64,000 bases of DNA from Eretmocerus hayati. Taxonomy: Eukaryota; Arthropoda; Insecta; Hymenoptera; Aphelinidae. Below, piece after piece: positions 1 to 10,500 of the stretch. The notes beneath the pieces were generated by a model. It was not told the DNA's origin, searched no databases, and saw nothing but the letters and a program-made list of their open reading frames with translations. Where the stretch lies: positions 29,586,405 through 29,650,404 of the forward strand of contig CM056743.1 in the NCBI GenBank assembly GCA_029851415.1, given 5' to 3'. How positions within the stretch are numbered: the stretch's first letter is position 1; each line of letters begins with the position of its first letter. Position numbers and translations under genes: made by a program.

Positions 1-2340
1 TCTCCGTCCCAGGATCGGCATGAGAGCGCCAATTGCTTTGTTGACCTTGGTCACAGTATGGTCGATGTGTGATATAAAATTGAGCTTCTTGTCCAGTATA
101 ACTCCCAAATACTTGACTTTCTGGCTCAATTTTACTGTAGCGTCGAAGGCTTTTATTTCGCTCGGGTCGCTTTCTTTGTTGTTCTTTCTACTGAAAACGA
201 TGAATTCTGTTTTTAGCTCGTTGATTTTGGTTTTGGACTCTTTGTAATAGTCCTTGAGTATTTCTGCATGGCTGGTGATATATTTCGTTGCTTGTTGCTT
301 TTTCCACGAGTGACTGTAGATCGCTGTGTCGTCGGCAAATATGGCTGTCTTGGTATCCTTGTGTTTCGGGATGTCATTGTTGTAGATGATGTAGAGTACT
401 GGTCCAAGTATTGAGCCTTGTGGAACTCCTGCTGCAATCGTTTTTTGAGTTGAGTAGCCGTTACCGACTTTTACTCTGAAAGTTCTGTTTTTGAGGAAGC
501 TTGATACTGTTTTGATGATGTAAGTTGGGATGCCCATATCTTCCATCTTGGTTATAAGTCCATCGTGCCAAACTGTGTCGAAGGCTTTCTCTGTGTCTAG
601 CAGGAGAGCCGCTGTTGATTTGTTGATATTAAAGTTGGATCTGATGTCAAATGTGATTCTTGCCAGCTGCTTGACTGTGCTTCTTCTTTCTCTAAATCCG
701 AATTGGGTTTCATTTAGCTTTTCTTCTAGATTTGCCTGAGTTTTGATTCTCTCCAGGATGATTTTTTCAAAAATTTTGCTCAAGGTAGAAAGCAATGATA
801 TAGGCCTGTAGCTGGTGGGGCTCGTTGGATCCTTTCCGGGCTTGTGAAATGCTAGGATGGTGGCTTCTTTCCAGGCTTTTGGAAAGTATGATAGTCTCAG
901 ACATGCGTTGTAGATATGGGTCAGTTGAATCAAAGCTTTGTTGTTCAAGTTCTTCAAGACGATGTTTGGTATTGCGTACGATCCTGGTGCTTTACCATTC
1001 TTGAACTTCTTGATAATTTTCTTGATTTCTCTTGGGCTAGTGTATTGGATCTCTTCCTCGTTGTGTGGGCTGCTTTCTATTGTGCTCGCTATTTCTGCTG
1101 TCAGTTTCTGGCACTCGGGATCCCCATAATGTTGTGTTAAGCGATGAACTTTTTCAAAGTTTTTGGCAAGGGTTTCTGCTTTTTCCTCGTCGGATAGAGC
1201 CGTGTCTTGTCCGTCTCGGAGTGGTGGCATTTTGGTCGATTGCTTCCTTGTGAGGGATTTCGTAAGTTTCCATAGACTATTGTCTTTGGTAGTGAGATTT
1301 TCTAATTTCTCTTGCCATCGTTTGTTCTTCCATTCAGCGATTTCCTGTGAGATTTTCCCACTGAGTTCGTTCTTCTGTTGGCGATGAGTTTCTGACCTTG
1401 TTCTTTGAAATATCCGCCTAGCTCGGTTTCGTTTGGATATGAGCTGTTTGATGTGGTCTGGTAAGCTATCGTCGAATTTTGTGGCTTTGGTGGGAGGTGC
1501 GCTTTTTTCAAGGCATGTTTGTATGTTCTGAGTGAAAGTTGATATGCTTTCGTCGATGTCCTGGGTGGTGTGAATCTTGTTGTTTATAACTATGACGTCG
1601 TGTAGTTCCTTCCTGAACTCGTCCCAATCTATTTTCTTGAGATTTGGTTTTGGTGAATCTTCTTGTTCTTCGAAGGATAGCTCGTGGAACTCTATGATCG
1701 ATGGTAGGTGGTCTGAGTCCAGCTGGTCTTCTACCCTTATCGTGGGGATTTGAGGGATGTTCTTCATCAAAGCTAAGTCGATTGTTGAACTGGATGCGTT
1801 TCTCCTATACGGCCTAGTAGTATTTGTTCCTGGATTTGGTATATGTATGTCATTTTCAATAGCAAAATCATTGATGATATTGCCGTTGGTGTTTGCTTTC
1901 CTGCAATTCCAGTTCCGGTGCTTAGCGTTCCAGTCCCCCATGGCTATTACCGAGTCTGAGAGGTTAAATATGGTGTTGAGATCGTTCTTGTCCAATTTCG
2001 TCTGTGGTTGAGCGTAGACGCAGATGATACTTGGTCCATTGTGGAGTTTGATGCCGACGGATTCGAAAGATTTAGATTTGATGTTGAGCTCGTGGGCTTT
2101 GATTCGTTGCTTGTGGACGATCATAACTCCTCCACCGTGCTGGTCGCGGTCGGTTCTTAGGATTGTGTAACCATCCAATCTCAGTGGTTTTGATCCGGGT
2201 GAGAGTTTCGTCTCAGTGACTGCCATGATGTCTATGTCGTTGCTTGTGATAAAGTCCTTTGTTTCTTCCCATTTTCCGGAGATGCTATTAGCATTCCAGT
2301 GGGCTATCTTGAGTTTTTTCAGTAAATTACTTGGTGGCAT
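1..2340 (-). CDS. Jockey-like non-LTR retrotransposon ORF2 (endonuclease + reverse transcriptase), truncated by window edge
   Basis: I read this minus frame codon by codon from the ATG at 2340 to base 1 and found no stop, so 780 codons are open and the C-terminus lies outside the window. The N-terminal part is an APE-type endonuclease: AHWNANSI near residue 12, ETKL, GGGVMI, GDWNAKH and SDHLPSI follow in the expected order. The reverse transcriptase carries the catalytic FADD at bases 328-339, followed by the thumb-like KYLGVILDKKLNF near base 100. The start overlaps the ORF1 stop by 14 bases, as in many Jockey-clade elements. In these elements ORF2 nicks target DNA and reverse-transcribes the element RNA. 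The intact frame suggests a young copy. The clade call rests on motifs and ORF layout only. Confidence 0.9.
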   Translation of the reverse strand, partial: MPPSNLLKKLKIAHWNANSISGKWEETKDFITSNDIDIMAVTETKLSPGSKPLRLDGYTILRTDRDQHGGGVMIVHKQRIKAHELNIKSKSFESVGIKLHNGPSIICVYAQPQTKLDKNDLNTIFNLSDSVIAMGDWNAKHRNWNCRKANTNGNIINDFAIENDIHIPNPGTNTTRPYRRNASSSTIDLALMKNIPQIPTIRVEDQLDSDHLPSIIEFHELSFEEQEDSPKPNLKKIDWDEFRKELHDVIVINNKIHTTQDIDESISTFTQNIQTCLEKSAPPTKATKFDDSLPDHIKQLISKRNRARRIFQRTRSETHRQQKNELSGKISQEIAEWKNKRWQEKLENLTTKDNSLWKLTKSLTRKQSTKMPPLRDGQDTALSDEEKAETLAKNFEKVHRLTQHYGDPECQKLTAEIASTIESSPHNEEEIQYTSPREIKKIIKKFKNGKAPGSYAIPNIVLKNLNNKALIQLTHIYNACLRLSYFPKAWKEATILAFHKPGKDPTSPTSYRPISLLSTLSKIFEKIILERIKTQANLEEKLNETQFGFRERRSTVKQLARITFDIRSNFNINKSTAALLLDTEKAFDTVWHDGLITKMEDMGIPTYIIKTVSSFLKNRTFRVKVGNGYSTQKTIAAGVPQGSILGPVLYIIYNNDIPKHKDTKTAIFADDTAIYSHSWKKQQATKYITSHAEILKDYYKESKTKINELKTEFIVFSRKNNKESDPSEIKAFDATVKLSQKVKYLGVILDKKLNFISHIDHTVTKVNKAIGALMPILGRR

Positions 2341-3664
2341 CGAGGATCACCAGTAATTGTTCGCCTTCTGTTTTGCATTGAGCGAGTTCTGTGTTGAGAT
2401 GTCTGAGTTTTTGTAGTAAGCTGCTTACGTTGCATATTGAATGGAGTTTCTCCGCCTCTTGAAGCAGCTCGTTAACTTGATCAAGGTTGGTGGTGTTACG
2501 ATGTTGCGTATGCCAGGTTGAGCCAGTGGCGCTGCTGCGTTGCGTGGTCCAAGCTGGATTCTGAGTGTTCGTCCTACTTGGTAGTTGTGGAAAGTCCTTT
2601 TTGTTTACGACGAAACCGCGTTTCAAAGGTTCCGTTTTCTTGGTGGTTTTTGGTGTGGGCAGCATCGGGCATCCACTATAGCTTGCCGGATGATCTCCCT
2701 CGCAATTTGCGCATTTGGGTTTTTCTTCTGGTTTCTTAGTGCAATCGGGGGTTAGATGTTCTCCCCCGCATTTCACACATCTCGGCTCCATATTACATAA
2801 TCTTGCTCCATGCCCGAAGCCTTGGCAGCGGTGGCATTGTGTAACTCCTTTTTTGTTCAGATAGGGTTCCCATTTGATTTTTGTATTGCAGACTGATCTT
2901 ATGTTTTTCAGTTTGTTCATGTCCGTTTGTTGAGTGAATTGGAGAAGCCTTACTGGAATCTCTGGCATTGGTGCGTCTTTTTTCTTGATTATTGAGATCT
3001 GAGTGCATTCCAGGCCGTACTCTTTCAGTTCGTCTATGATTGATTGGTGATCCACGTTTGGCAGTCCTTTCAGTACCGTCTTCTTCGTTGTTTGCCAGCT
3101 GGGAGTATATGAGTGGAATTCGAGATTTTTTCTCTTCAGATGTGCAATTAGGATAGCGTAGTCTTCCTTGTTTTTGGCGAATAGTTGTACACTTCCGTTG
3201 TTGTATTTCATTTGTACCTGGTCTCGACAGATACGCTTGAGGTTGTTGCTGATTGCTGCATGCTCGGCCTTGATGTTGTATACAACTATGGGTGGTATTT
3301 TCTTGGGAGCTGTCTCTAGTCGGTTTCTCGTTGGATCCGGGTCGCCTTCTTGGATTTGCATCTTTTCCTGTTGGTCGTTGCTTGCTAGTGCTGCAAACTT
3401 GTTCTGAGTTGTGACTGGAGGTGGTTCGCTGGTCCTCCCTCTATGTGTGATTTTGCGCTTCTTCGAGTCGGTCTTGATGAATCCATCTTCTCCGTCTTCA
3501 GCGTTCATGATGACTTGCTGTTGGTTCTCCGTCCTTGGGGGGTCGGGGAGTATGTTGGGGGTTGCCCTGAAAAGGGCAGGTATCGTCCGAGGGGTTGCCC
3601 TGAAAAGGGCAGTGCTCTTGTACTCAGGAACAATAGCTCTGTTCTTTCTACTTCGCATATGCAA
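2327..3664 (-). CDS. Jockey-like retrotransposon ORF1 (Gag-like nucleic-acid-binding protein)
   Basis: This is an uninterrupted 445-residue frame. At about residues 275-330 there are three zinc knuckles in a row: CHRCQGFGHGARLC, CVKCGGEHLTPDC and CANCEGDHPASYSGC. They follow a basic central region of the kind seen in insect Jockey-type Gag (PRE_C2HC) proteins. Such ORF1 proteins coat the element RNA and escort it to the nucleus. The N-terminus contains an in-frame 33-bp tandem duplication that repeats ALFRATP. The stop (2327-2329) overlaps the ORF2 ATG (2338-2340), so ORF2 is probably translated by reinitiation or coupling. The ATG at 3664 is the first in frame; ORF1 may begin slightly downstream instead. 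Confidence 0.9.
   Translation of the reverse strand: MHMRSRKNRAIVPEYKSTALFRATPRTIPALFRATPNILPDPPRTENQQQVIMNAEDGEDGFIKTDSKKRKITHRGRTSEPPPVTTQNKFAALASNDQQEKMQIQEGDPDPTRNRLETAPKKIPPIVVYNIKAEHAAISNNLKRICRDQVQMKYNNGSVQLFAKNKEDYAILIAHLKRKNLEFHSYTPSWQTTKKTVLKGLPNVDHQSIIDELKEYGLECTQISIIKKKDAPMPEIPVRLLQFTQQTDMNKLKNIRSVCNTKIKWEPYLNKKGVTQCHRCQGFGHGARLCNMEPRCVKCGGEHLTPDCTKKPEEKPKCANCEGDHPASYSGCPMLPTPKTTKKTEPLKRGFVVNKKDFPQLPSRTNTQNPAWTTQRSSATGSTWHTQHRNTTNLDQVNELLQEAEKLHSICNVSSLLQKLRHLNTELAQCKTEGEQLLVILDATK
3560..3612 (-). repeat. Tandem duplicated 20-bp hairpin motif inside ORF1
   Basis: The 20-mer GGTTGCCCTGAAAAGGGCAG occurs at 3560-3579 and 3593-3612, 33 bp apart, so the frame is kept. Each copy contains TGCCCT / AGGGCA arms around four bases and could fold as a 6-bp stem-loop near the 5' end of the element RNA. 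Confidence 0.8.
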
Positions 3665-3960
3665 CTGGACTGCAATAACAGCCAGGCACTACACGAAGCC
3701 GTTCGATGTGCATTCGATGGAGTCTCATGCACGATCCATTCCTGTATAAGGGTCTCAGTTTCGACTCACTTATATTACCAAATCTATTCTTTCCTGATGC
3801 GATGTACGGGGATTCGGTATGCCACCTAGCGGCAAGATTCTGAAGCTCAGAATCAGGAAGGCAGCGTGAGAGGGGAGCATGCAGTATCTGCTTGCTTTTA
3901 TCTATGGCGAACGTCAACGGAGCCCCTCCCGAGAACGATTCTACACTCAACCCATCTTCC
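3665..3960 (-). mobile_element. Probable 5' UTR / promoter end of the Jockey-like element (boundary approximate)
   Basis: These bases lie immediately 5' of ORF1 on the minus strand and are more GC-rich than the AT-rich DNA beyond about 3,970. Jockey elements usually have an internal promoter in a short 5' UTR. The exact 5' end and a target-site duplication could not be fixed because the 3' end is outside the window. Confidence 0.45.
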
Positions 3961-4556
3961 TGACGGTTATTGCTGATATTTTTTCATGAAAGTACATACA
4001 CAAACGAAGAGAATGCGACCTCGTGAGCTCAAATATCTTGTTTTGGGGCTATTTGGCGATTTTTTGAAAATTTATCGCGAAATCCGTGAAATTTTGCTGA
4101 TAGCAACTCAGTTCATCTGCTTATATCTTTTTTTGGATGCATCCTAGCCTCGTAAAACCACTGGGATCGTGTTCAGCGGTTCAAAATACATTGAAAAACC
4201 TCTTTTGATATAATTTTCTACCAATCGGGACGAAGCAGCGGCAGTATCATCAATTTGAAAATTTTGCAAAAAAGCCGAAAAACGTTGTTTTTTCTAAAAT
4301 CAGTAATTTGCGTTTTAAAAAAAATCCTGACGTGTAGGGTCAAAACGGGTTTCGGGATCGGTTTCTACGTCGAAAAATACATAAGAAAATCTTTGTCTGG
4401 TCAATGCGATATTCCGGACCCAAAATTTTGTCGAGCAGTGTAATTCAATCAAGTTCTAGCTTCAGCCATATCCCCATTTGGTTACCAATTCTAGTAGCTG
4501 AAGTCTTCTGAATGGAATTTTACATTGAACTATATTTCATCCTAGTATCCTTTCTA
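3961..4556. other. Gap with no recognised feature
   Basis: This is AT-rich sequence between the retrotransposon and the last exon of the secreted-protein gene. The only sizeable plus-strand frame (4255-4443) has no domain or plausible splice context. The 3' UTR of the secreted gene, or a further exon of it, may lie here, but no AATAAA signal was recognised on the minus strand. Confidence 0.5.
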
Positions 4557-7500
4557 TTAATTTCTATTGATCAGCTTACCATCCTGATAATTATTGCAGG
4601 GCCCGGCTCCGAACGTTATACCAAGATTTTCAGTTTCATAGTCCTCTATCAACTCTCGTAGATCCCCAAGTTCTGCATAAAGTTTCCTCTTTTCTCGCTC
4701 GAATCGCATTCGTCTTTGCTCAATGGGGATCGCATTTAGCTCTGTAACAAATCAGTATATTGTTCACAATAATACATGAGTTTCTCTCATCGAATTTTTT
4801 GAATGATTTTTTGATAAGTATTATAAATCACCGCGAACCAGCTCAAATTTTTTCGTCGATTTGAACACAAAAAGTAGAAATTCTCTAAAAACCAAGCAAA
4901 CATCTTACAGTTCTCTACATTTTTTCGTCAAGTCTTACCGTCAACTCTAACGAGACATTTATAAATGCTATTTGCATATTCTACATAGAATTGCACCACA
5001 ATTTTAAATCAATGTCATAATGAGGAACTAGCGGAAAAAATTATTGGTAGAGATTGTCAATATTCAGATCGCAAAATTTCTTGAATAAATATTTTCTCTT
5101 GTAAAATTCCAATAAATTAGATGCCTCTGGCATATAAATGTATAAGCACTCACAATTTCAATTAGCATTGAATATTACCTTACTTTTCCATCATAAGGAA
5201 TAAGCACAATAGTAGTGGAGTGTTTTGGCCAGACAAAAGTATCGTGTATTGAATTCATCACTAATCACAAATAAATGGAATTTTGTGGTCACTTTGGTTG
5301 ATTGATTACCAAGTTTTGCAATGCAATAAATACAGCTAAGGCGATGCGGTCACCGTGCACGCTGAAAGTTATTCGCACTTTTATCGAATTCTCTTGCGAT
5401 TTGGGTGAAAGAACGAGAAGACGAATATTTATAATCATCTAACTCGAGTTCGTCTTCTCGTCGTATAGCTCAAATCGCAAAAGAATCGGATAAAAGTGAG
5501 AATTACAATGTGCCTATGTTATAGGTTAGGAGGTGCTTGCGATCAAGTTATTCCCACTTTTATCCAATTCTTTTGCGATTTGAGATAAACGATGAGAAGA
5601 CGAACTCAAGTCAGGAGATAATAAACGTGGGTATTCTCGTTGTTTCACCCAAATCGCAAGCAAATTTGATAAAAGTGCGAATAACTTTCAGCGTGCACGG
5701 TGCACGGTGACCGCATCGTCCTAACGATGTATTGTGCTAGCTGCATTGCTTCGCTCGCTTACGCTCGCTACCCCTAAAGAAGGTTTCAATCAACTCATCG
5801 TAATTTTTTTGAGTAAATTAATTCCAGTTTAGTTGGACGAAAAATCTTCTTTGATCTTGGCGAAAGTGAATTATGAAGGAAAAGATTTTTTTTCAAATTA
5901 AATAATACTGAAACGGGTGATAACTGTTCAGTATGCGGATTGCGGAATCACAAGACTTTTCCCCTGGATACTAACTTGACCCTGCGGAAGACCACTACTT
6001 GGCAATACTACTCGACAATGAATTTCTGCATGCGTGGGAGTCGCTTCACGGGGCTCATGTTGCACCCAAATCCATTACCATTTAGGATGGTGGAGCGATC
6101 ATATCATCAATATTTTCATTTCATCCACCCCCATCATTTCATTGCCTACTTCACATTACACCACATCAGTCATTGCTCACGCCTCGTCGACTCATACATT
6201 TCTTCAGCAATTTCATTTCATTCAATTCATCTTCTGCACCTCATTCTTTCTTGCCATTCGTACCATACATCCACTTTCATTCTACCATGATTGTTCCCAC
6301 ATCATACTCATGACATACGGTGCTTTCCATTCGATTCATCCTCGTCATTTTCTCACTAAACATCACACCCATATATGTTCACTCATACGTTCACCACACT
6401 TTGCTCACGCTAGGCTCGGGCGATATCTGGATTGGAAAGGCCGTAGTCTCTGACCGCTTGGCATACGCTCCTGTACTGATGTGCTCGGTTTCTTCATTGT
6501 CAATTTTATCTTACATACAAGGAGGGTGCCAGGCCTTCGGATCACCAATCCTCCTGGAACTCTGGGATATGTTTTCTCATACCAAAACATGTAACAAACC
6601 ACTCTTATAACTTGCCAACGTTCCCTAGAATCATTCTGAGTACGAGGATCAATATCCCAGCAAATGAGCCTTCGCAGTTTACACAGTACAGCTGCTATTT
6701 GACAACACTAATTGGGAAAGTGATGGTCTGTGAATGTGAGTAAATCATATTCATTACAATATGTTTATTGAAAAGTCTTATATCCTCCCAGACTCATCAT
6801 TCCGTTATTAAAACACTCGATTTTGCCAATTTTTAATTCCTCACTACCCCTATCCATGGTTGAGATGAGCTATACCAGTCTTATATGGCTGCGGAATTTG
6901 TTCTTTTCAGTCTCTATTTCATGTAGCTATCTTATTTGTCTAAGGGAAAGTCCCACGCCATAGAATAGCCAGCTTATGGAGTGCTGTGGATGCGTCAATC
7001 CACCTGGAAAAGGCCTATTTGCTGGGATATTGACCCTGGTACTCAGGGTGATTCTAGGGAGCGTTGGCAAGTTATCAGAGTGGTTTGTTACATGTTTTGG
7101 TGTGAGAAAATATATCCCAGAGTTCCATGAGGATTGGTGATCCGAAGGCCTGGCACCCTCCTTGTTATCACGCTTTCCTCCAAAATCATTCGCAGTCTTC
7201 CCCTGCCCCGTCGCGAATAATCAATCTATCAACCTATTTGCGCTACACGTTCCTCACCATGCATATTCTAGCAGATAAGTGATCCTGGCACCGAAATTGT
7301 CAGATACAGGAATTCCAAAAAGAGATATCGATACTTCAAAAACTCCTCCATACAAATCCGCACTGAGAGAAACTCCTCCAGCCTCCAATTTTTCAAGATT
7401 ATTGATGAACACGCTGGAACTAAACACCCCAGTATGCCTTTTCTACTACACGTGGAGACATATTCGGAGTGTGGAAATACTCGCCTTGAAAAAAGAAAAT

Positions 7501-10500
7501 ACCGGTCTCCTTGGAAATCTCTTGCTTCCCACTAATTTTTCCACACTCGGAATTGTTGTCCATAAGCATGAAAGTCCAGATCATTCGCTATCTTGTACAA
7601 CACCCACGAGTGGCTTACTCAAGACACTTGTGTTCTGGACTTTCATGCTTGTGGACAACAATTTCCAGTGTGGAAAAAACTAATAGAAAGCAAGATATTT
7701 CCGAGGATACGGGTATTTTCTTTTTTCAAGAAAAGTCTAGCTAGATGACCCGTCCACTGTACCCTCCTGTAGTTAATTACATTTATAATACCCGGAGACC
7801 GGGAGAGTTGGAGCAACTCATCATCATATCTGATACCAGGGATCCCCGACATTTGATCAATAGTTGGTCCGCAATATTTTGTTTTCAAACGCCTGAAACC
7901 TCCCTTCATCTATCTGAGTCATTGACCAAATCTCGCATCATATAGAGAGTCAACGGTTGAATGGTGGTTTTGTAAATGGTTATTTCGACTTCACATGAGA
8001 GGTCTCAAAAAGCTTCTGTAATGAGCGAAAGATGGTAATAATAGATTCCGCACTTTAAGCAGTCGTCGTTCGTATTAATATTATTTAATTTAATTAATAT
8101 TTACCTGACTCTTTCAGTCTCTCAAAGGGTTGATATCGTAAGTCTTGAATATAAATACTGTTGCGCGTTGGAAGTGGTCTACAAGACCTAGACCCCCAGT
8201 CAAGCATCTCTCTTCTAAGTTGTGCAATCTGGGAGTTTGTCTTCTCTATATTCCTCAAAATTCTCCGTTCTTCGATGTTCAATGAGCTTGGAATAATTCC
8301 TGAAAAAATATAGATATAATGAAGCACAGAATTTGAGTAATACATATCCTGCAGCAATCATTGAACTAGGGAAATTTAGGAAATCACATGAGTTTATCGC
8401 CATATAATCTTAGTTCACGCGAGACAGACATAGATTGAAAATATTTCAATAGAATCGCATGAGTTAGGTGATTTCTTGCTTTCTTGAGAAGGAAGTATTG
8501 TTTCGGTGCAGAAGTTCTTCGATTACCCCAATGAAAATTTACCCATCTTATTTTACTCGCCAAGACCTATCGAATGGTATCCCCCTAAACATTCCAGTAG
8601 CAATGTACATACACTAGAGTGGGCCGAAAATCCTTTTTTCTCGGGAATCGCTTCGGGCTAGTGGAATTTTACTGTCTTTTGATTAGAAAATACAGAAATT
8701 TTTCTCGCTGCATGTTCAAAATTGAGTTTTTCAGGTGGAGCAAGAGGCTCGAAGTTCAAGAAAAATGAAGAAAACGCGTTTTTCGATCCTTTTTCGCTAT
8801 TGTTTTGCATGAATCTTCGGTGCATCTTCACATTTTGATACGTGCTTTAGTTTATTCCGAAGCTTGTTCCAAAATCTAGTTAAGGTACGTCCTAATCGCG
8901 TAATGTGGACCGAAGTTGTTGTAAATCTACGAAAAATGGTTTTCCCCCTTTTTCTTACGTTTTCCATCCGCGATCATGAGGAAGCTATGCGTTGTATAGC
9001 CACCCAACGAAGAGAACTCTGTCCAGATAATCACGCTTAGGCTTCCACAGTTTTCACTATTTTCGGCTTGACTGGGGGAAGTCACCTTGAAACTGCCGAG
9101 GAATGAGATCTTGTGGATGGAGCAAAAGTCTAGGAGATTTTTAAAAAATTAAGAAAAACATGACGTTCCGATGATTCTTCCAAAAGTGACGCGATACGAG
9201 CGCAGGATATTTTCTTCGACTGAGTCGTCATATGAACAACCCTTTCTTATGTATTTTTACCCGTAGAAACCAAAAACGAGGTCTACTCAGGCTTCAGGAG
9301 TCGAGGGTCTTTGTAAATCGCGAGATACCGATCCTAGCGACAAAACTACACTTTTCCGGAGAACGCTCGAATCCGTTCAAATCGCTGTGCTGCTGAGAAG
9401 AGAATTTGAATAGACCTTAATCATTCATGGAACTCTATTTTCCTACGTATTTTGAGCTCCCGAAAACGATCCCGGTGGTTTCATGAAGCTCCAGTATGTG
9501 GAATCTGAGTGAAGACTAGCTGACGACAGATGTGCCAACCCTGTGTATAAGGATAGGCAGTCCTTGCATAGGATAGGATGAAATACCTCCGTCGTCATTT
9601 GCTCAATACTTGAATTTGATGCATCCAAGCTGGATGAAAACACCGAGATCTATTTCAGGAGAACAAAATACGTAGGAAATCGTGTCCCGATAAGGATCCA
9701 GGCCCATTAGAACATTCTCCTCAGCAACACAGCGATTTGAATGGATTTAGATGTTTTTTGGGAAAGCTTAGTTCTATTGCCAGGATCGGTATCTCTCGAA
9801 TCACAAAGACCCTTGACCCCTAAGGCCTAAGTAGAACTCGTTTTTGGTTTCTACGGGTGAAAGTACATAGGAAATGATCGTTCATATGACGACTCAGCAG
9901 AGGAAAATAGTCTATACGCTCTATCGCGTTACTTTCGGAACAACCATCAGAACGTCATGTCTTTCTTAATTTTTTAAAAATCTCCTAGACTTTTGCTCCG
10001 TCCCAAGATCTCAATCCTCGGCAGTTTAGAGGCGACTTTCCTCTTTCAAACTCAAAATAGTGAAAACTGTGGAAGCCTACTTAAGCGTGACAATCTGGCC
10101 AGAGTTCTCTTTGTCGGGTGGCTACATAAGGCCTAGCCTCCCGGTGATCGCGGATAAAAAACGTAGGATAAAGGGCGGAAGACCATCTTTCGTGGATTTA
10201 CAACAACTTTGGTCCAAGTAACTCAAATGAGACATACCTTAGCTCATTTTATAGATTTTGAAACAAGCTTCAAAATTAATAAAAAAAACGTATCAAAATA
10301 TGGTGATGCACCGAAGTTTCATGCAAAACAATAGTGAAAAATGGTCGAATAACACGTTTTTCTTCATGTTTTCCAATCTTCAAGGCTGTTGCTTCACCTA
10401 AAAAACTCAGTTTTGAACATGCAGCGAAGAGATTTCCGTATTTTCTCATCAGAAGACAGTGAAATTTCACTAGCGCGAAGCGATTCTGGAGAAAATTGGA

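Noticed and set aside
3411..3829. Plus-strand frames of 112-128 codons near the retrotransposon 5' end
   Set aside because: They are antisense to ORF1 and its 5' UTR; no family features.
5940..6610. Plus-strand frames of 96-139 codons
   Set aside because: His/Ser/Ile-rich composition from a pyrimidine-rich intronic stretch, overlapping each other in two frames, no domain.
9443..9643. Frame in the loop of the 1.9-kb palindrome
   Set aside because: It is 66 codons with no domain; the loop is only 209 bp, so this is not a transposase remnant that I can support.
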